A stretch of DNA of 64,000 nucleotides from Bryobacter aggregatus MPL3 (GTDB taxonomy: Bacteria > Acidobacteriota > Terriglobia > Bryobacterales > Bryobacteraceae): assembly GCF_000702445.1 (NCBI RefSeq), contig NZ_JNIF01000003.1, positions 1,674,001-1,738,000 on the forward strand. The letters are read 5' to 3'. Below are positions 26,356 to 35,776 of the stretch, piece after piece; the first letter of the stretch is position 1, and the number at the start of each line of letters is the position of its first letter. The position numbers and the translations under genes are program-made. The notes beneath the pieces were generated by a model that was not told where the DNA came from, ran no database searches, and worked only from the letters and a program-made list of their open reading frames with translations.

Positions 26356-26991
26356 CTAGTTGACGCCCCGATTTGCATAGAATTCAGCGACCAGGTTCGG
26401 ATTGAATTCAAATGGGATGTGTTCGACCCCGGGATTCGACACTACAATCCCGACCTCCAGCTCATCGGCCGCCGACTGTTGCAGATAAGATGGCAGGCTC
26501 AAGCGAGGCGAAGAAATAGAGAATATGGTGCCGGGCAATGCCTTTGCCTTCATGGTGAGCTGGATGCGGTCGCCGACTTTGACTAGAGCGGAGCCAATCG
26601 TGAGCTTCCGGTCATTCACCAAAACATGCCCATGGCTCACCAGTTGGCGGGCTCCAGCGATGCTGCGCGCAAAGCCAAGGCGGAACACGATATTGTCGAT
26701 GCGGCTCTCGAGCAGGCTGAGCAGTTTGGAAATCCAGTTCGAACCGGCGCCCTGTTTTGCCATGCGGACAAAGCGGCGAAGCTGTTCTTCGCGCAGTCCG
26801 TAGTGGAAAATCAGCTTCTGCTTCTCGCGCAGTTGCAGTCCGTAGCCGCTAATCTTCTTCTTGCGGGCCTGTCCGTGCTGGCCGGGAGGGAAGTTTCTCT
26901 TGTCGAGGGCGCCGGCGCGTCCCAGACCAGGCAATTCCAAACCAAGCTGGCGCTGGACCTTCCAACGATTGCGGGATCCGAGTTTGCTCAT
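26356..26991 (-). CDS. rpsD: 30S ribosomal protein S4
   Basis: A 211-residue S4, the primary 16S rRNA binder of the small-subunit body. The N-terminal part shows RRxxL-like QRQLGLELPGL, NFPPGQHG and LREKQKL; the S4 RNA-binding domain (LESRIDNIVFRLGFA, VSHGHVLVNDRKL) is complete. It lacks the zinc-binding cysteines of the C+ paralogue. It is not in an alpha operon: neighbours are a small CxxC protein 3 bp upstream and an AbrB gene downstream. A second rpsD in the S13-S11-RpoA operon may exist elsewhere. Confidence 0.94.
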   Translation of the reverse strand: MSKLGSRNRWKVQRQLGLELPGLGRAGALDKRNFPPGQHGQARKKKISGYGLQLREKQKLIFHYGLREEQLRRFVRMAKQGAGSNWISKLLSLLESRIDNIVFRLGFARSIAGARQLVSHGHVLVNDRKLTIGSALVKVGDRIQLTMKAKALPGTIFSISSPRLSLPSYLQQSAADELEVGIVVSNPGVEHIPFEFNPNLVAEFYANRGVN

Positions 26992-26994
26992 GGC

Positions 26995-27228
26995 CTAGCT
27001 CACCTGTTCCGTGCCGGAATTGGGGGCTGCCTCGCTGGGCCGGGCCTGCAAATAGGTTTCAAAGTTGGCGGCGCTCGTATGGACCAGCGCTACGAGTTGA
27101 AAGTAGGCCTCCATCTCGAGGGTGAGGCTCACGGGACCAATGGTCACGTGGATGTGCCCGCACTCGCCACAATCGAAAATCCGGCCAAAGCCGGGAGTGT
27201 CCGCCAGAATCAGGGCTTGCTGTTCCAT
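26995..27228 (-). CDS. small CxxC protein upstream of rpsD
   Basis: A 77-residue protein with FDCGECGHIHVTIGPVSLTL (about 18-37), giving one CxxC pair plus a His that could bind a metal, then an amphipathic helix region (MEAYFQLVALVHTSAANFE). It ends three bases before rpsD starts. No confident family name; resembles short conserved proteins with a CxxC-G-x-I-H strand. Confidence 0.65.
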   Translation of the reverse strand: MEQQALILADTPGFGRIFDCGECGHIHVTIGPVSLTLEMEAYFQLVALVHTSAANFETYLQARPSEAAPNSGTEQVS

Positions 27229-27287
27229 GCTGCGTTCGTCTCCTCTTTCGGGTTTCTACGAACGGTGATCCTGCCTATACTGGTGGG

Positions 27288-27366
27288 CAGTCGTCAGCCG
27301 TTCCGGTTGTCGTCCAGGGTTCTTCGGCGCCTCGCCAAAAGTCTGCCGAAGAACCCCTTATTTTTT
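27288..27366 (+). ncRNA. candidate small RNA ending at a strong terminator
   Basis: The 306-base stretch 27229-27534 has no gene, but on the plus strand a TATACT box (27276-27281) stands about 80 bases before a 12-bp hairpin with a T tract. There is no plus-strand gene to the left that the terminator could serve. The upstream -35 is weak (TTTCTA). A short untranslated RNA of roughly 79 bases is the simplest reading; alternatively it is an attenuator for the small membrane protein at 27538. Confidence 0.35.
27317..27366 (+). terminator. strong rho-independent terminator
   Basis: GGGTTCTTCGGC (27317-27328) pairs perfectly with GCCGAAGAACCC (27345-27356) and is followed by CTTATTTTTT on the plus strand. 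Confidence 0.85.
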
Positions 27367-27388
27367 CGCTCGACTGGTCACTTTTCTG

Positions 27389-27419
27389 TTGCGACCATTT
27401 TGGTCCATGATGCTATACT
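27389..27419 (+). promoter_or_regulatory. possible promoter for the small membrane protein
   Basis: TTGCGA and TATACT are 19 bases apart, wider than the usual 17. It lies past the terminator and about 120 bases before the small gene, leaving a leader with a short TGCGAT/ATCGCA hairpin. Confidence 0.3.
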
Positions 27420-27537
27420 CGACCTCAGATTGCAAGTGAGTTGCGATAAGAAATCGCATCGAAGCTGGCAACGGGCTGCAGACTTTGGCGAGGACGGAGC
27501 CCAAACCCATACCGGAACCATTGTTAGGAGGCTGATG

Positions 27538-27654
27538 ATGTTGATTGAAAAACGCAGTAGATGGATCTATCTGTTGCAGGTCTTTGGCACCATCCTGTTC
27601 TTTACTTTGCTCGCGTGCATGCTGTCGGGCTATCTCACGTTTGACCAGAGCTAA
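27538..27654 (+). CDS. 38-residue single-helix membrane protein
   Basis: The ATG at 27538 is six bases after TTAGGAGG, an excellent ribosome site; the ATG directly before it is too close. The product has a basic start (LIEKRSRW), one hydrophobic helix (YLLQVFGTILFFTLLACML) and a short tail ending in TFDQS. It is followed at once by a rho-independent terminator, so it is a compact monocistronic unit. Function unknown; it could be a subunit or regulator of a membrane complex. Confidence 0.6.
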   Translation: MLIEKRSRWIYLLQVFGTILFFTLLACMLSGYLTFDQS

Positions 27655-27657
27655 GCA

Positions 27658-27689
27658 AAAAGGGCGGCAACCGGAGTTGCCGCCCTTTT
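27658..27689. terminator. bidirectional rho-independent terminator
   Basis: GGGCGGCAAC (27662-27671) pairs with GTTGCCGCCC (27676-27685), preceded by AAAA and followed by TTTTA, so it can stop both the small gene (plus) and the M3 peptidase operon (minus). Confidence 0.88.
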
Positions 27690-27710
27690 ACGGATAAATT
27701 TGCCTTGCGC

Positions 27711-29705
27711 CTAGGCTAAGCCGTTTCTTTGCAACAGCGCGGCCTGATCGGGATCCCTGCCCATAAAGCCGCGGAACAGATCGCGAGCCTCTTCACTGTT
27801 GCCCTTGGCGAGGATCTTGGCGCGGTACTCGCGGCCCGTCGCCGCGTTCAGCACCCCTTCGGCCTTGAAGCGCGAGAAGGCGTCGGCGTCCAGAACTTCG
27901 GCCCATTTGTAGCTGTAATAACCGGCGGCGTAGCCGACCGGCCCCGAGAACAGGTGGGTGAAGCCGAGAATCATGCCGTAGTCTTTTGGCAACTGCGTGA
28001 CCGCAAAGCGCTGCAGTACGGCGTTGGCAAAGTCGAGCAGATCCACTTCCACCTTCGGGTCAAACTCGGTGTGGAGCGTCAGATCGACCGTCGCAAAGCC
28101 GAGTTGGCGCATTTGGGCAGAGGCGGCCCGATACTGCCGCGCACGCACCATCTTTTGGAACAGCTCCTCAGGAATCGTCTCGCCGCTCTCATAGTGGCGG
28201 GCGAAGAAGTCGAGCGACTCGCGCTCCCAGCACCAGTTCTCCATGATCTGGCTGGGCAGCTCGACAAAATCCCAGGGCACATTCGTGCCGCTCAGCGAAC
28301 GGATGGGCACCTCGCTCAGGCAGTGGTGCAGCAGGTGGCCAAATTCATGGAAGATGGTCTCCACCTCGCGGTGCGTCAACAGCGCGGGTTTATCGGCCAT
28401 GGGAGGCGTCATGTTGCCGCAGATCACGCCGAGATGCGGCGCAAAACTGCCATCGGGCTGCGGGCCTCCGGTGCGCACGGGCTCCATCCAGGCTCCGCCG
28501 CGCTTGGATTCACGCGGAAACCAATCGGCATAAAACGCGCCGATCATCCTCCCGTCCGAGAAGATCTCGTAGTAGTTCACGCTTGGCTCGTAGACCTTCG
28601 CATCCGGGCGATGCTGCACTTCGATGCCGAAGAGCCTCTCGCAAAGGCGGAACATGCCGTCCACCACCGGACCAACGGCAAAGTAGGGACGCAGCGCTTC
28701 TTCGTCGAAGGCATACAGCTTTTCGCGCTGCTTTTCGGCGTAGTAGCTGATATCCCAGGGCTCGAGCGTCTTGCCGGCAAAGGCTTCGAGCGCGCTGTGC
28801 TCCTCGCCAAACTTGTCGCGGGTGGCCAGCTCCAGACCGCCGACAAACTCCTGGGCGATCACGCCGCGTTGGGCCATGCGATCGGCAAGGACGAAGTCGG
28901 CAAAGGTGAAGTAGCCGAGCAGATGGGCTTTTTCGCGGCGCAGAGTCAGAATCTGGCGCATCAGATCGCGATTGTCGTATTCGCCCGAGGTGGCGCGGCT
29001 CATATAGGCTTGCCACATCTGGCGGCGGATCTCCGCATCGTCAAGATAGGTGAGCACCGGCAGGTAGCTGGGCGCCTGTAAGGTGAAGCGCCAGCCGCTC
29101 TTAGCCTTGGCTTCGGCGCTTGCCCGCGCGGCTTGCTTTGCGTTCTCCGGAAGCCCAGCCAGCTTGGCTTCCTCCTCGACAATCAGCTCATAGGCGTTGG
29201 TCGCGTCCAAAACATTTTGCGAGAACTTTGTGCACAGGCCTTGCAGGGCGACATCGATCTCGGTGAGCCGTGCCTTGGCGGGCGCTTCGAGTTCGGCGCC
29301 GTGGCGGCGGAACGCATCCACCTGCTTGGTGAGAAAGCGCTTCTGCACGGCGTCAAGACCCGTCTCTGGAACCCCTTGGATCGCCTTCCACAGCTTGTCA
29401 TTCAATGGAATTGCTGAATAGAACGCGCTCACTTCGGGGTCGATGGTCTGGATCGCTTCGCGCAACTCGGGTGTATTGGACACGCACTCGAGATGGCGCA
29501 CGACGGCCATCGCATTCTCGAGATTGACCCCTGCTTCGTCGAGCGCGGCCATCGTATTGGCAAAGCTGCGCGGCTCGGTCGAGTTGGCGATCGCATCGAT
29601 ATTCGCTTGCGCCTCGCCCAGCAACTGCCGTACGGCGGGCACGATGTGGGCGACTTCGATCTGATCGAAGGGGATCTCAAAGGGAACTCTCAACAGTGGA
29701 TTCAT
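27711..29705 (-). CDS. M3 family metallopeptidase (oligopeptidase A/Dcp-like)
   Basis: A 664-residue zinc peptidase of the thimet oligopeptidase family. The zinc site HEFGHLLHH (HExxH) is present with the downstream Glu in the [12 protein letters not shown] segment, as in oligopeptidase A and dipeptidyl carboxypeptidase. No signal peptide is seen, so it should act on peptides in the cytoplasm. The start overlaps the threonine aldolase stop as ATGA. It ends 22 bp before the shared terminator. Confidence 0.92.
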   Translation of the reverse strand: MNPLLRVPFEIPFDQIEVAHIVPAVRQLLGEAQANIDAIANSTEPRSFANTMAALDEAGVNLENAMAVVRHLECVSNTPELREAIQTIDPEVSAFYSAIPLNDKLWKAIQGVPETGLDAVQKRFLTKQVDAFRRHGAELEAPAKARLTEIDVALQGLCTKFSQNVLDATNAYELIVEEEAKLAGLPENAKQAARASAEAKAKSGWRFTLQAPSYLPVLTYLDDAEIRRQMWQAYMSRATSGEYDNRDLMRQILTLRREKAHLLGYFTFADFVLADRMAQRGVIAQEFVGGLELATRDKFGEEHSALEAFAGKTLEPWDISYYAEKQREKLYAFDEEALRPYFAVGPVVDGMFRLCERLFGIEVQHRPDAKVYEPSVNYYEIFSDGRMIGAFYADWFPRESKRGGAWMEPVRTGGPQPDGSFAPHLGVICGNMTPPMADKPALLTHREVETIFHEFGHLLHHCLSEVPIRSLSGTNVPWDFVELPSQIMENWCWERESLDFFARHYESGETIPEELFQKMVRARQYRAASAQMRQLGFATVDLTLHTEFDPKVEVDLLDFANAVLQRFAVTQLPKDYGMILGFTHLFSGPVGYAAGYYSYKWAEVLDADAFSRFKAEGVLNAATGREYRAKILAKGNSEEARDLFRGFMGRDPDQAALLQRNGLA

Positions 29706-30739
29706 GCGGCTTTCAACATCTCCTCAATCTTTTCGGCGGCTGTCTCACAGGCGGCGCGCGGGACATCGTAGTGGGTGACGATGCGCACCAGGGTGGGCCC
29801 GAAGGCGCTCATCAACACACCGCGCTCTTTCATCTTGGCCGAGAACGCGGCTGCATCATAGGGGGTTGCAGCGACATCGAAAATCACGATGTTTGTCTGG
29901 ACGCTGCTGGGGTCGATGCGGATGCCGGGCATCTTTGCCAGGCGTTGGGCGAGCCTCTGCGCATTTGCGTGGTCTTCGCCAAGACGCTGGGGCATCTTTT
30001 CGAGTGCGATCAGTCCGGCGGCGGCGAGAATACCGGCCTGCCGCATGCCGCCGCCCAGACGCTTGCGATAGGTGCGGCCCTTCTCGATCAGCTTTCGCGG
30101 ACCAACCAAGATGCTGCCGACCGGCGCGCCGAGGCCCTTTGACAGGCAGAACATCACGGTGTCCAGCTTGGCGGCGATTGCGCCCACTGGGGTGCCCAGC
30201 GCTGTTGCCGCATTGAAGATGCGCGCGCCGTCCATGTGCACCGGCAGGCCCAGGGCATGCGCGCCATCGCAGATCTCATCCAAACGGGCTTGCGGGTATA
30301 CCGTGCCGCCGCCAACATTGTGCGTATTTTCGACTTCAATCACTCCGGTCGAGGCCCAATGCAGTCCGGCGGGTCGATACTCGCGCTGGACACTGGCCCA
30401 ATCGAGAATCCCATCCGAGGTGGGGATCGCGCGGGTGAGGCAGCCGCTAAACCAGGCGAGCATCGAGAGCTCGTAATTCTGAATGTGGCTGCGTGAATCG
30501 CAAATCACTTCCTGCCCGTGTTCGGTATGTACCTTCAGGCCGATCATGTTGCCCATCAGGCCTGTGGGCACAAACAGAGCGGCTTCTTTGCCTACAATCT
30601 CGGCGGAGCGCTCTTCGAGCCGGTTTACCGTGGGATCTTCGCCATAGACGTCGTCCCCCACTTCGGCCCCGGCCATGGCCTCGCGCATCTCGGGGGTGGG
30701 CTTGGTTACCGTATCGCTTCGCAGATCAATGAGATCCAT
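29702..30739 (-). CDS. ltaE: low-specificity L-threonine aldolase
   Basis: A 345-residue fold-type I PLP enzyme splitting threonine or allo-threonine into glycine and acetaldehyde. It begins with [17 protein letters not shown], has the [13 protein letters not shown] segment, the PLP-phosphate/Asp region [11 protein letters not shown] and the PLP lysine in [11 protein letters not shown]. It overlaps hemW by 14 bp upstream and the M3 peptidase by 4 bp downstream, so four genes from the frataxin to the peptidase appear cotranscribed. Confidence 0.93.
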   Translation of the reverse strand: MDLIDLRSDTVTKPTPEMREAMAGAEVGDDVYGEDPTVNRLEERSAEIVGKEAALFVPTGLMGNMIGLKVHTEHGQEVICDSRSHIQNYELSMLAWFSGCLTRAIPTSDGILDWASVQREYRPAGLHWASTGVIEVENTHNVGGGTVYPQARLDEICDGAHALGLPVHMDGARIFNAATALGTPVGAIAAKLDTVMFCLSKGLGAPVGSILVGPRKLIEKGRTYRKRLGGGMRQAGILAAAGLIALEKMPQRLGEDHANAQRLAQRLAKMPGIRIDPSSVQTNIVIFDVAATPYDAAAFSAKMKERGVLMSAFGPTLVRIVTHYDVPRAACETAAEKIEEMLKAA

Positions 30740-31805
30740 CGCTTAAAAACTCCTGGAAAACTTCGTTTGACAGTAGGACGCCGCGCGGGGTGAGCCGGAT
30801 GCGGTCTTGCAAGCGCTCGAGCAGGCCATCCTCGATCAGGCGTTCGATCTTTGCCTTTGCGGCATCGCCTTCCGGCACGCCTTCTGCGAGCCGCAGGCCG
30901 ACCCAGTAGCGTTCGCCTGCGGTGTCGGCGGCTTCGCGCTCTGGCGCTGCTGCTCCGTTGGTATAAGCTTCCACGTCTTCTGCGTTTTGCCAGCGCCACT
31001 GGCCATCAAAGGAGTGCGCATCCGCACCAAAGCCGAGATAGGGCTCGAGCTTCCAGTACTTCAAATTGTGCAAACTCTCGTGGCCGGGCCGGGCAAAATT
31101 GGAGATCTCATAGCGGGCAATGCCCACCGCGGCGAGCCGCTCGACGGCGTACTCATAAAACTCCGCCTGCAGATCGTCACTCGGCACATCGCGAGCCCCA
31201 TAGCGTTGGCCGTTGAACAGCACTTCCTGGCCGAGGCGGCTCTCTTCATCGACCTCGAGAATATAGACGCTGACATGCGGCACGGCGAGTGCGATCACGC
31301 CCTCGACACTCTGCTGCCAGCTCTCGCGAGTCTGGCCGGCCAGGCCGGCAATCAGGTCGAGATTGATCTCCGTGATGCCGTGACGGCGTAGCAGGGCGCC
31401 ATCGCTTTCGACTATCGCGGCTGTGTGTTTGCGGCCGGTGCGGCGCAATTCGGTTTCGATCAGGCTTTGCACGCCGAGGCTCACCCGGTTGATGCCCAAT
31501 CGGGCCCAGGCGGCAACGCGTTCCTCCGTCAGGCTCCCGGGAGCGGCCTCCATGGTGACTTCGCGCCAGGGCGCTCCCGGAATCGCGGCCAAGACAGCTT
31601 CCACCTCGCCGGTATCCCACAAACTCGGGGTGCCGCCGCCGAAATAGATTGTCTCCGGCGTCCAGCTCCAGTTTGTTTTCTCGATTTCTTCGAGCAGGCG
31701 GCGCTGGTAGAGCGGCTCCAACTGCTTGGGAAAAACACCTGACGCAAAGTTGCAATAGGTGCATTTCTGGGCACAAAAGGGGTACGAGATGTAGACCCCG
31801 GCCAT
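30726..31805 (-). CDS. hemW: radical SAM protein HemW (coproporphyrinogen oxidase-like)
   Basis: A 359-residue radical SAM enzyme. The cluster motif CAQKCTYC (Cys11, 15, 18) and the [10 protein letters not shown] segment are the HemW/HemN hallmark, and the C-terminal HemN domain is present. Family knowledge says HemW binds heme and may insert it into respiratory proteins rather than oxidise coproporphyrinogen; HemN-specific N-terminal residues are absent, favouring HemW. ATG 31805 shares one base with the frataxin-like gene stop; a much longer upstream frame is ignored. Confidence 0.9.
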   Translation of the reverse strand: MAGVYISYPFCAQKCTYCNFASGVFPKQLEPLYQRRLLEEIEKTNWSWTPETIYFGGGTPSLWDTGEVEAVLAAIPGAPWREVTMEAAPGSLTEERVAAWARLGINRVSLGVQSLIETELRRTGRKHTAAIVESDGALLRRHGITEINLDLIAGLAGQTRESWQQSVEGVIALAVPHVSVYILEVDEESRLGQEVLFNGQRYGARDVPSDDLQAEFYEYAVERLAAVGIARYEISNFARPGHESLHNLKYWKLEPYLGFGADAHSFDGQWRWQNAEDVEAYTNGAAAPEREAADTAGERYWVGLRLAEGVPEGDAAKAKIERLIEDGLLERLQDRIRLTPRGVLLSNEVFQEFLSDGSH

Positions 31806-32131
31806 TAGAGCGCGATGGGCTCCCCGATGCGTTGTTGCAGCAGATCGGCCATCAACTCCTTGAGGGTCTGGCCGGTGGCGGGCAGGACAAAGGCCTGCCG
31901 CGCGTCTTCCCAGTCGAGCTTGTAGCTCTTCACGCGCGCGCTCACCCACACCTGGAATGCAGGCGCTTGCGGGCTGACAACGTACTTTTCACGCGGCTCT
32001 TCAAACTCGACGGTGAGTGCGCCGGCCTGGAAGTCCGGGTCGAACTCATGAGCCTCGGCGGCTCGCAGCAGCGCCTTGTTCAAGTCGGTCATCGCCGTGT
32101 CACAACGCAATTGAAATTCGGAATCCGTCAA
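31805..32131 (-). CDS. cyaY: frataxin-like iron donor CyaY
   Basis: A 108-residue protein close to the 106 of E. coli CyaY. It starts LTDSEFQLRCDTAM, has an acidic first helix (EAHEFDPDFQAG) and strands GALTVEF, AFQVWVSA and an end GETP-like segment, fitting the alpha/beta frataxin fold that delivers or gates iron for Fe-S cluster assembly. TTG 32131 is preferred: AGAGG lies six bases upstream and the family starts at this point; a TTG at 32158 would add nine residues. It overlaps hemW by one base, which pairs iron handling with heme handling. Confidence 0.78.
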   Translation of the reverse strand: MTDSEFQLRCDTAMTDLNKALLRAAEAHEFDPDFQAGALTVEFEEPREKYVVSPQAPAFQVWVSARVKSYKLDWEDARQAFVLPATGQTLKELMADLLQQRIGEPIAL

Positions 32132-32241
32132 AAGAAGCCTCTGCTCGAAAGGTAACAAACTTTTCGTGACTTTCGTCCCAGTTTCCGCATCTGCTAAGGT
32201 ACGTCTGTGGGCTCCAGAGTAGACACAGGGGACACGTGTGA

Positions 32242-33762
32242 ATGAACGGTGCCTGCATACGCCATAACGAACTACCAGGGTCTTCGAGACTCTTCGTCGA
32301 TCTTGTTTCCAACTTTCCGCGCGTTGCGCCGTTTTACGCGCACGATCCTTCCGATCCCGAAAGCCTGCCGCGCGCGATTGCCGAGATTGATTATCCCGAC
32401 CAACGCCGGGCCGCAGTGGCCCAGGCGCTTGCCGTTCTCAACGCTGGCAATCCTTCTCTAGAACTCTTTGCACAGCCTGGAACCGTTGCCGTGCTCACGG
32501 GCCAGCAGGTGGGCCTCTATGGCGGGCCGGTTTATACGCTGTACAAGGCGCTGAGCGCGATCAAGACCGCGCGCGAACTCACGGCCAAGGGCACTCCGGC
32601 GGTGCCGATCTTCTGGCTGGCTACGGAAGATCATGATGTTGAAGAAATCCGCAGTGCCGCCTTTTGGGATCGCGACATTACGGCCGATGCGAAGTCCGAC
32701 GGCCGCCCGGCTGGCAATCATTTGCTCGCGGGCTTGCCGGACGATCTGCCGCTTTCCGATGAGATTGCCGCCCTGGCCCATCGCCACTATGTGAATGGCC
32801 GCAGCTTTGGACAGAGTTTTCTCGGCATGTTGCAGGAGTTGCTGGCGCCGCTGGGTTTGCTCTTTGCCGATCCGCTTGAGCCGACACTGCGTGCCGCTGG
32901 GGCGCCGTTTTTATCGCAAGCGGCGGAGAAAGCCGTCGAACTGGGCGAGGCGGTGCTCGAACGCAACCGGGCTTTGATCCAAGCGGGCTATCACGCGCAA
33001 GTTCATTTTGAGCGCGATCACACTTCCTTCTTTTTTCTGCTTGAAAACGGCCAGCGTGAGCATTTGATCTTTCATTCGAAGACTTATGATGCGGCGGCCA
33101 TGGCTGCCAAAGGCGTGGCCTTGTCGCCGAATGCCCTGCTCCGTCCGGTCTGGCAGGATTGGCTCTTTCCTACTGCCGCTCTCATTGGCGGCCCCGGCGA
33201 ACTTGCCTACTTTGCGCAATCGGAAGTGCTGTATCGCATTCTGCTCGGCCGCATGCCGGTTGTCGTGCCGCGAGCTTTCTTTACGATCGTCGACTCGAAG
33301 ACCGCGAAAATTGTTGAAAAATTCCGGGTCCGCTATGCCGACATGCTGCAAAGCGAAGAGCATGTGCGCGAGACCCTGGCTAAGCGGCTGGTGCCACCCG
33401 ATCTCACCGAATCTCTCCACAACGCCGAAAACAGCATTAACCGCGCCTTCAGCACTCTTGGCGCGAAGCTCGAAAACTTTGATCCAACGCTGTCGCGCGC
33501 GCTCGATGCCTCGCTGCGCAAGGTGCGCTACCAGTTTGCGAAGAATCACACGAAGGTGGTGCGCGAAATGTTGCGCAAGAGCGAACAGACCCAGCGCCAG
33601 GCCGCGCACATCTCGCATCGCCTGGCCCCGCATGGGCATCTGCAGGAGCGGCACTATTCACTGCTCGCGCTGCTCTCCGATTCGGGGCCCGATTTCATCC
33701 CCACCATCCTCGAGAACATCCACACCAACTGCTTTGATCATCAGGTGCTTTTGTTAGGCTAG
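32242..33762 (+). CDS. bshC: bacillithiol synthesis cysteine-adding enzyme BshC
   Basis: A 506-residue protein. The N-terminal Rossmann part has GTVAVLTGQQVGLYGGPVYT and IFWLATEDHDVEE, the two most typical BshC segments; a coiled-coil region (about 380-470) and a helical C-terminus follow. In Firmicutes BshC joins cysteine to GlcN-malate in the last step of bacillithiol synthesis. BshA and BshB are not nearby. Acidobacteria are among the groups with the pathway. It starts at ATG 32242, divergent from cyaY. Confidence 0.9.
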   Translation: MNGACIRHNELPGSSRLFVDLVSNFPRVAPFYAHDPSDPESLPRAIAEIDYPDQRRAAVAQALAVLNAGNPSLELFAQPGTVAVLTGQQVGLYGGPVYTLYKALSAIKTARELTAKGTPAVPIFWLATEDHDVEEIRSAAFWDRDITADAKSDGRPAGNHLLAGLPDDLPLSDEIAALAHRHYVNGRSFGQSFLGMLQELLAPLGLLFADPLEPTLRAAGAPFLSQAAEKAVELGEAVLERNRALIQAGYHAQVHFERDHTSFFFLLENGQREHLIFHSKTYDAAAMAAKGVALSPNALLRPVWQDWLFPTAALIGGPGELAYFAQSEVLYRILLGRMPVVVPRAFFTIVDSKTAKIVEKFRVRYADMLQSEEHVRETLAKRLVPPDLTESLHNAENSINRAFSTLGAKLENFDPTLSRALDASLRKVRYQFAKNHTKVVREMLRKSEQTQRQAAHISHRLAPHGHLQERHYSLLALLSDSGPDFIPTILENIHTNCFDHQVLLLG

Positions 33763-33773
33763 AAGCCTAACTC

Positions 33774-34565
33774 GTGGGACTCCGTAAAAATATTCTCAAA
33801 GAGGCTCTGAAGCAGGGCCAATGCCAGTATGGCTGTGGATTCGGGCAGTTGCGTTCGCAGGAAGTGATCAAGCTTCTTGCTGCCGCAGGCTTTCATTGGG
33901 CCTTCGTTGATTGCGAGCATGGCGGCTTCGATCTCGAGACAGTGCAAGACCTGCTCCGCATTGCACCCTTCGTAAACTTCACACCCTTGGTGCGCGTTGC
34001 CGACCTGCAGTATTCGCTGGTCGCCCGTGCGCTCGACGTTGGCGCGATGGGCGTCATCTTCCCGCGAGTGGAGTCGCCAGAGTTGCTGGCGCAAGCGATC
34101 TCCTGGACCAAGTTCCCCCCGCTTGGTGTGCGCGGCTATGGCCTGACGCCGGTGAACTACGATTACGCCGCGGTCAGCATTCCGCAGGCGATTGCGCATT
34201 ACAACGAAGAGACGATGGTTGTGTTGCAGATTGAGACCGAGACGGCGGTGGCCAATCTCGATGCGCTGTTAGACGTTCCTGGCATCGATGTTGTCATGAT
34301 CGGACCGGCGGATCTGAGCGTATCACTTGGTGTTCCTGGTGAATTCACTCATCCGAAGTTTGTTGCTGCTTATGAGAAGATCCGCGACGCTTGTCTCAAG
34401 CGCGGCATCGCGCCCGGCACGCACAATCGTTCGCTCGAATTGATGCAGATGTGGAAAGAGAAGGGCTTCACCTTCCTTGGCTGCGCAAATGAAACGGCGA
34501 TGCTGTTTGAGCGCGCCTCGGCGATCATCAAAGGGATTGCGTCGGCTCCTGGGCCTGTTGCTTGA
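33774..34565 (+). CDS. HpcH/HpaI family aldolase
   Basis: A 263-residue class II pyruvate aldolase of the HpaI/2-dehydro-3-deoxyglucarate aldolase group. Residues visible are the catalytic His in FVDCEHGGFD, the Arg in PRVESPE and VRGYG, and metal ligands Glu in QIETETA and Asp in GPADLSVSLG. It starts at GTG 33774, 11 bp after bshC, so both may share a transcript. The substrate could be a deoxy-ketoaldonate or a hydroxy-ketoacid. The end overlaps the convergent antiporter gene by 38 bp. Confidence 0.88.
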   Translation: MGLRKNILKEALKQGQCQYGCGFGQLRSQEVIKLLAAAGFHWAFVDCEHGGFDLETVQDLLRIAPFVNFTPLVRVADLQYSLVARALDVGAMGVIFPRVESPELLAQAISWTKFPPLGVRGYGLTPVNYDYAAVSIPQAIAHYNEETMVVLQIETETAVANLDALLDVPGIDVVMIGPADLSVSLGVPGEFTHPKFVAAYEKIRDACLKRGIAPGTHNRSLELMQMWKEKGFTFLGCANETAMLFERASAIIKGIASAPGPVA

Positions 34566-35733
34566 TCAGGTCGCGATAAGCAAGTTTGAGAAGCGGCGGC
34601 GCCACCATCGTCGTCGCAATCGACATAAACACCACAATGGCGTAGACGTCCTTCGGAATCACTCCGATGCTGTTGCCGATCTGCGCCACCACCATTCCGA
34701 CCTCTCCCCGCGGCACCATTCCGATTCCCACCCGCGCCGCGTCCCGCACTCCCAGGCGCAACGCACCCAATCCACATCCAAGGAATTTCGAGAGGATAGC
34801 GGCCAATAGAATGAGCCCGCACACCCAGAGTGTCGACGGGTTCTGAAAGACGCTCAAGTCCATATGGAGCCCAATCCCGGCAAGGAAGAAGGGAACCAGA
34901 AACTCAGTCACGCCGGCAGTCTGTTCCTTCGTGTGTTCGTCGACGCTGGAGGCGAGCGCCATCCCAGCTAAAAACGCGCCAATGATGGCGGCCACTCCGG
35001 CGATGCTCGCCAATACGGAAAGAGCAAACAGCAGGAGGATCGACAGCACAAACTGGTTATGCGCTCCGCTCATGCGGCGGTCCATGCGCGGCACCAGTTT
35101 TTCAAAGGCCTTGGTGCCAAACTGCGCGACGATCAGTGTGAAGCCGATGGCCAGAACTGCGGTGATTCCCAGTTCGTAGTAGTTCACCGTGCCCTTGGCC
35201 AGGCTCGACACCACGGCCAGCACAATCAGACCGAGCACGTCGTCAATGATGGCCGCGGCGAGAATGATCTTGCTGGCCCGTACGTTCAGCAACTTCAGGT
35301 CGGCCAAGACCTTCGCGGTGATTCCGACACTGGTCGCCACCATACTGGCGCCGACGAAGGCAGCTTCCAAGCCTGGATGTCCCAGCGCCAACATGATCTG
35401 CCGGCCAACGATAAAAGGCAACAGCACACCGGCAACGGCAATCAGCAGCGCGTCCCAGCCCACTCGCATCAATTTGAAGTCCTTCAGCTCCAGGCCAACC
35501 TGAAACAATAGGAAGAGGACTCCCAATTCACTGAAGACCGTGAGAAATTCATTCGGCCGCACCCAATCGAGCACGCTCGGTCCGATCAGGACCCCGGCGA
35601 TCAGTTCTCCGACGACGGCCGGTTGTCCCAGGCGTTGGGCGAATTCCGCAAATAACTTGGCAGCTCCAAACAGCAAGAGCATCTGCATGAGCAGCCCAAC
35701 TGCTGCCGAGTCACCCATCAGAAAGAAAGCCAT
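34528..35733 (-). CDS. CPA2 family cation:proton antiporter
   Basis: A 401-residue membrane protein with about twelve hydrophobic segments. It has AEFAQRLGQPAVVGELIAG near the start, the paired Asp of the ion site in AAIIDDVLGL and GMVPRGEVGMV late in the protein, as in Kef/NapA-type exchangers of Na+ or K+ for H+. No TrkA-N regulatory domain follows, so it is the short form. It is divergent from the ABC transporter genes (43 bp apart) and overlaps the aldolase gene. Confidence 0.9.
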   Translation of the reverse strand: MAFFLMGDSAAVGLLMQMLLLFGAAKLFAEFAQRLGQPAVVGELIAGVLIGPSVLDWVRPNEFLTVFSELGVLFLLFQVGLELKDFKLMRVGWDALLIAVAGVLLPFIVGRQIMLALGHPGLEAAFVGASMVATSVGITAKVLADLKLLNVRASKIILAAAIIDDVLGLIVLAVVSSLAKGTVNYYELGITAVLAIGFTLIVAQFGTKAFEKLVPRMDRRMSGAHNQFVLSILLLFALSVLASIAGVAAIIGAFLAGMALASSVDEHTKEQTAGVTEFLVPFFLAGIGLHMDLSVFQNPSTLWVCGLILLAAILSKFLGCGLGALRLGVRDAARVGIGMVPRGEVGMVVAQIGNSIGVIPKDVYAIVVFMSIATTMVAPPLLKLAYRDLIKQQAQEPTQSL

Positions 35734-35776
35734 TTCTTTTACCTTACTTGACTCCGATTAGGAATCTACAAAATCC

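Noticed and set aside
27729-29081. 450-residue plus-strand frame inside the M3 peptidase gene
   Set aside because: Antisense to an intact HExxH peptidase; composition typical of a shadow frame.
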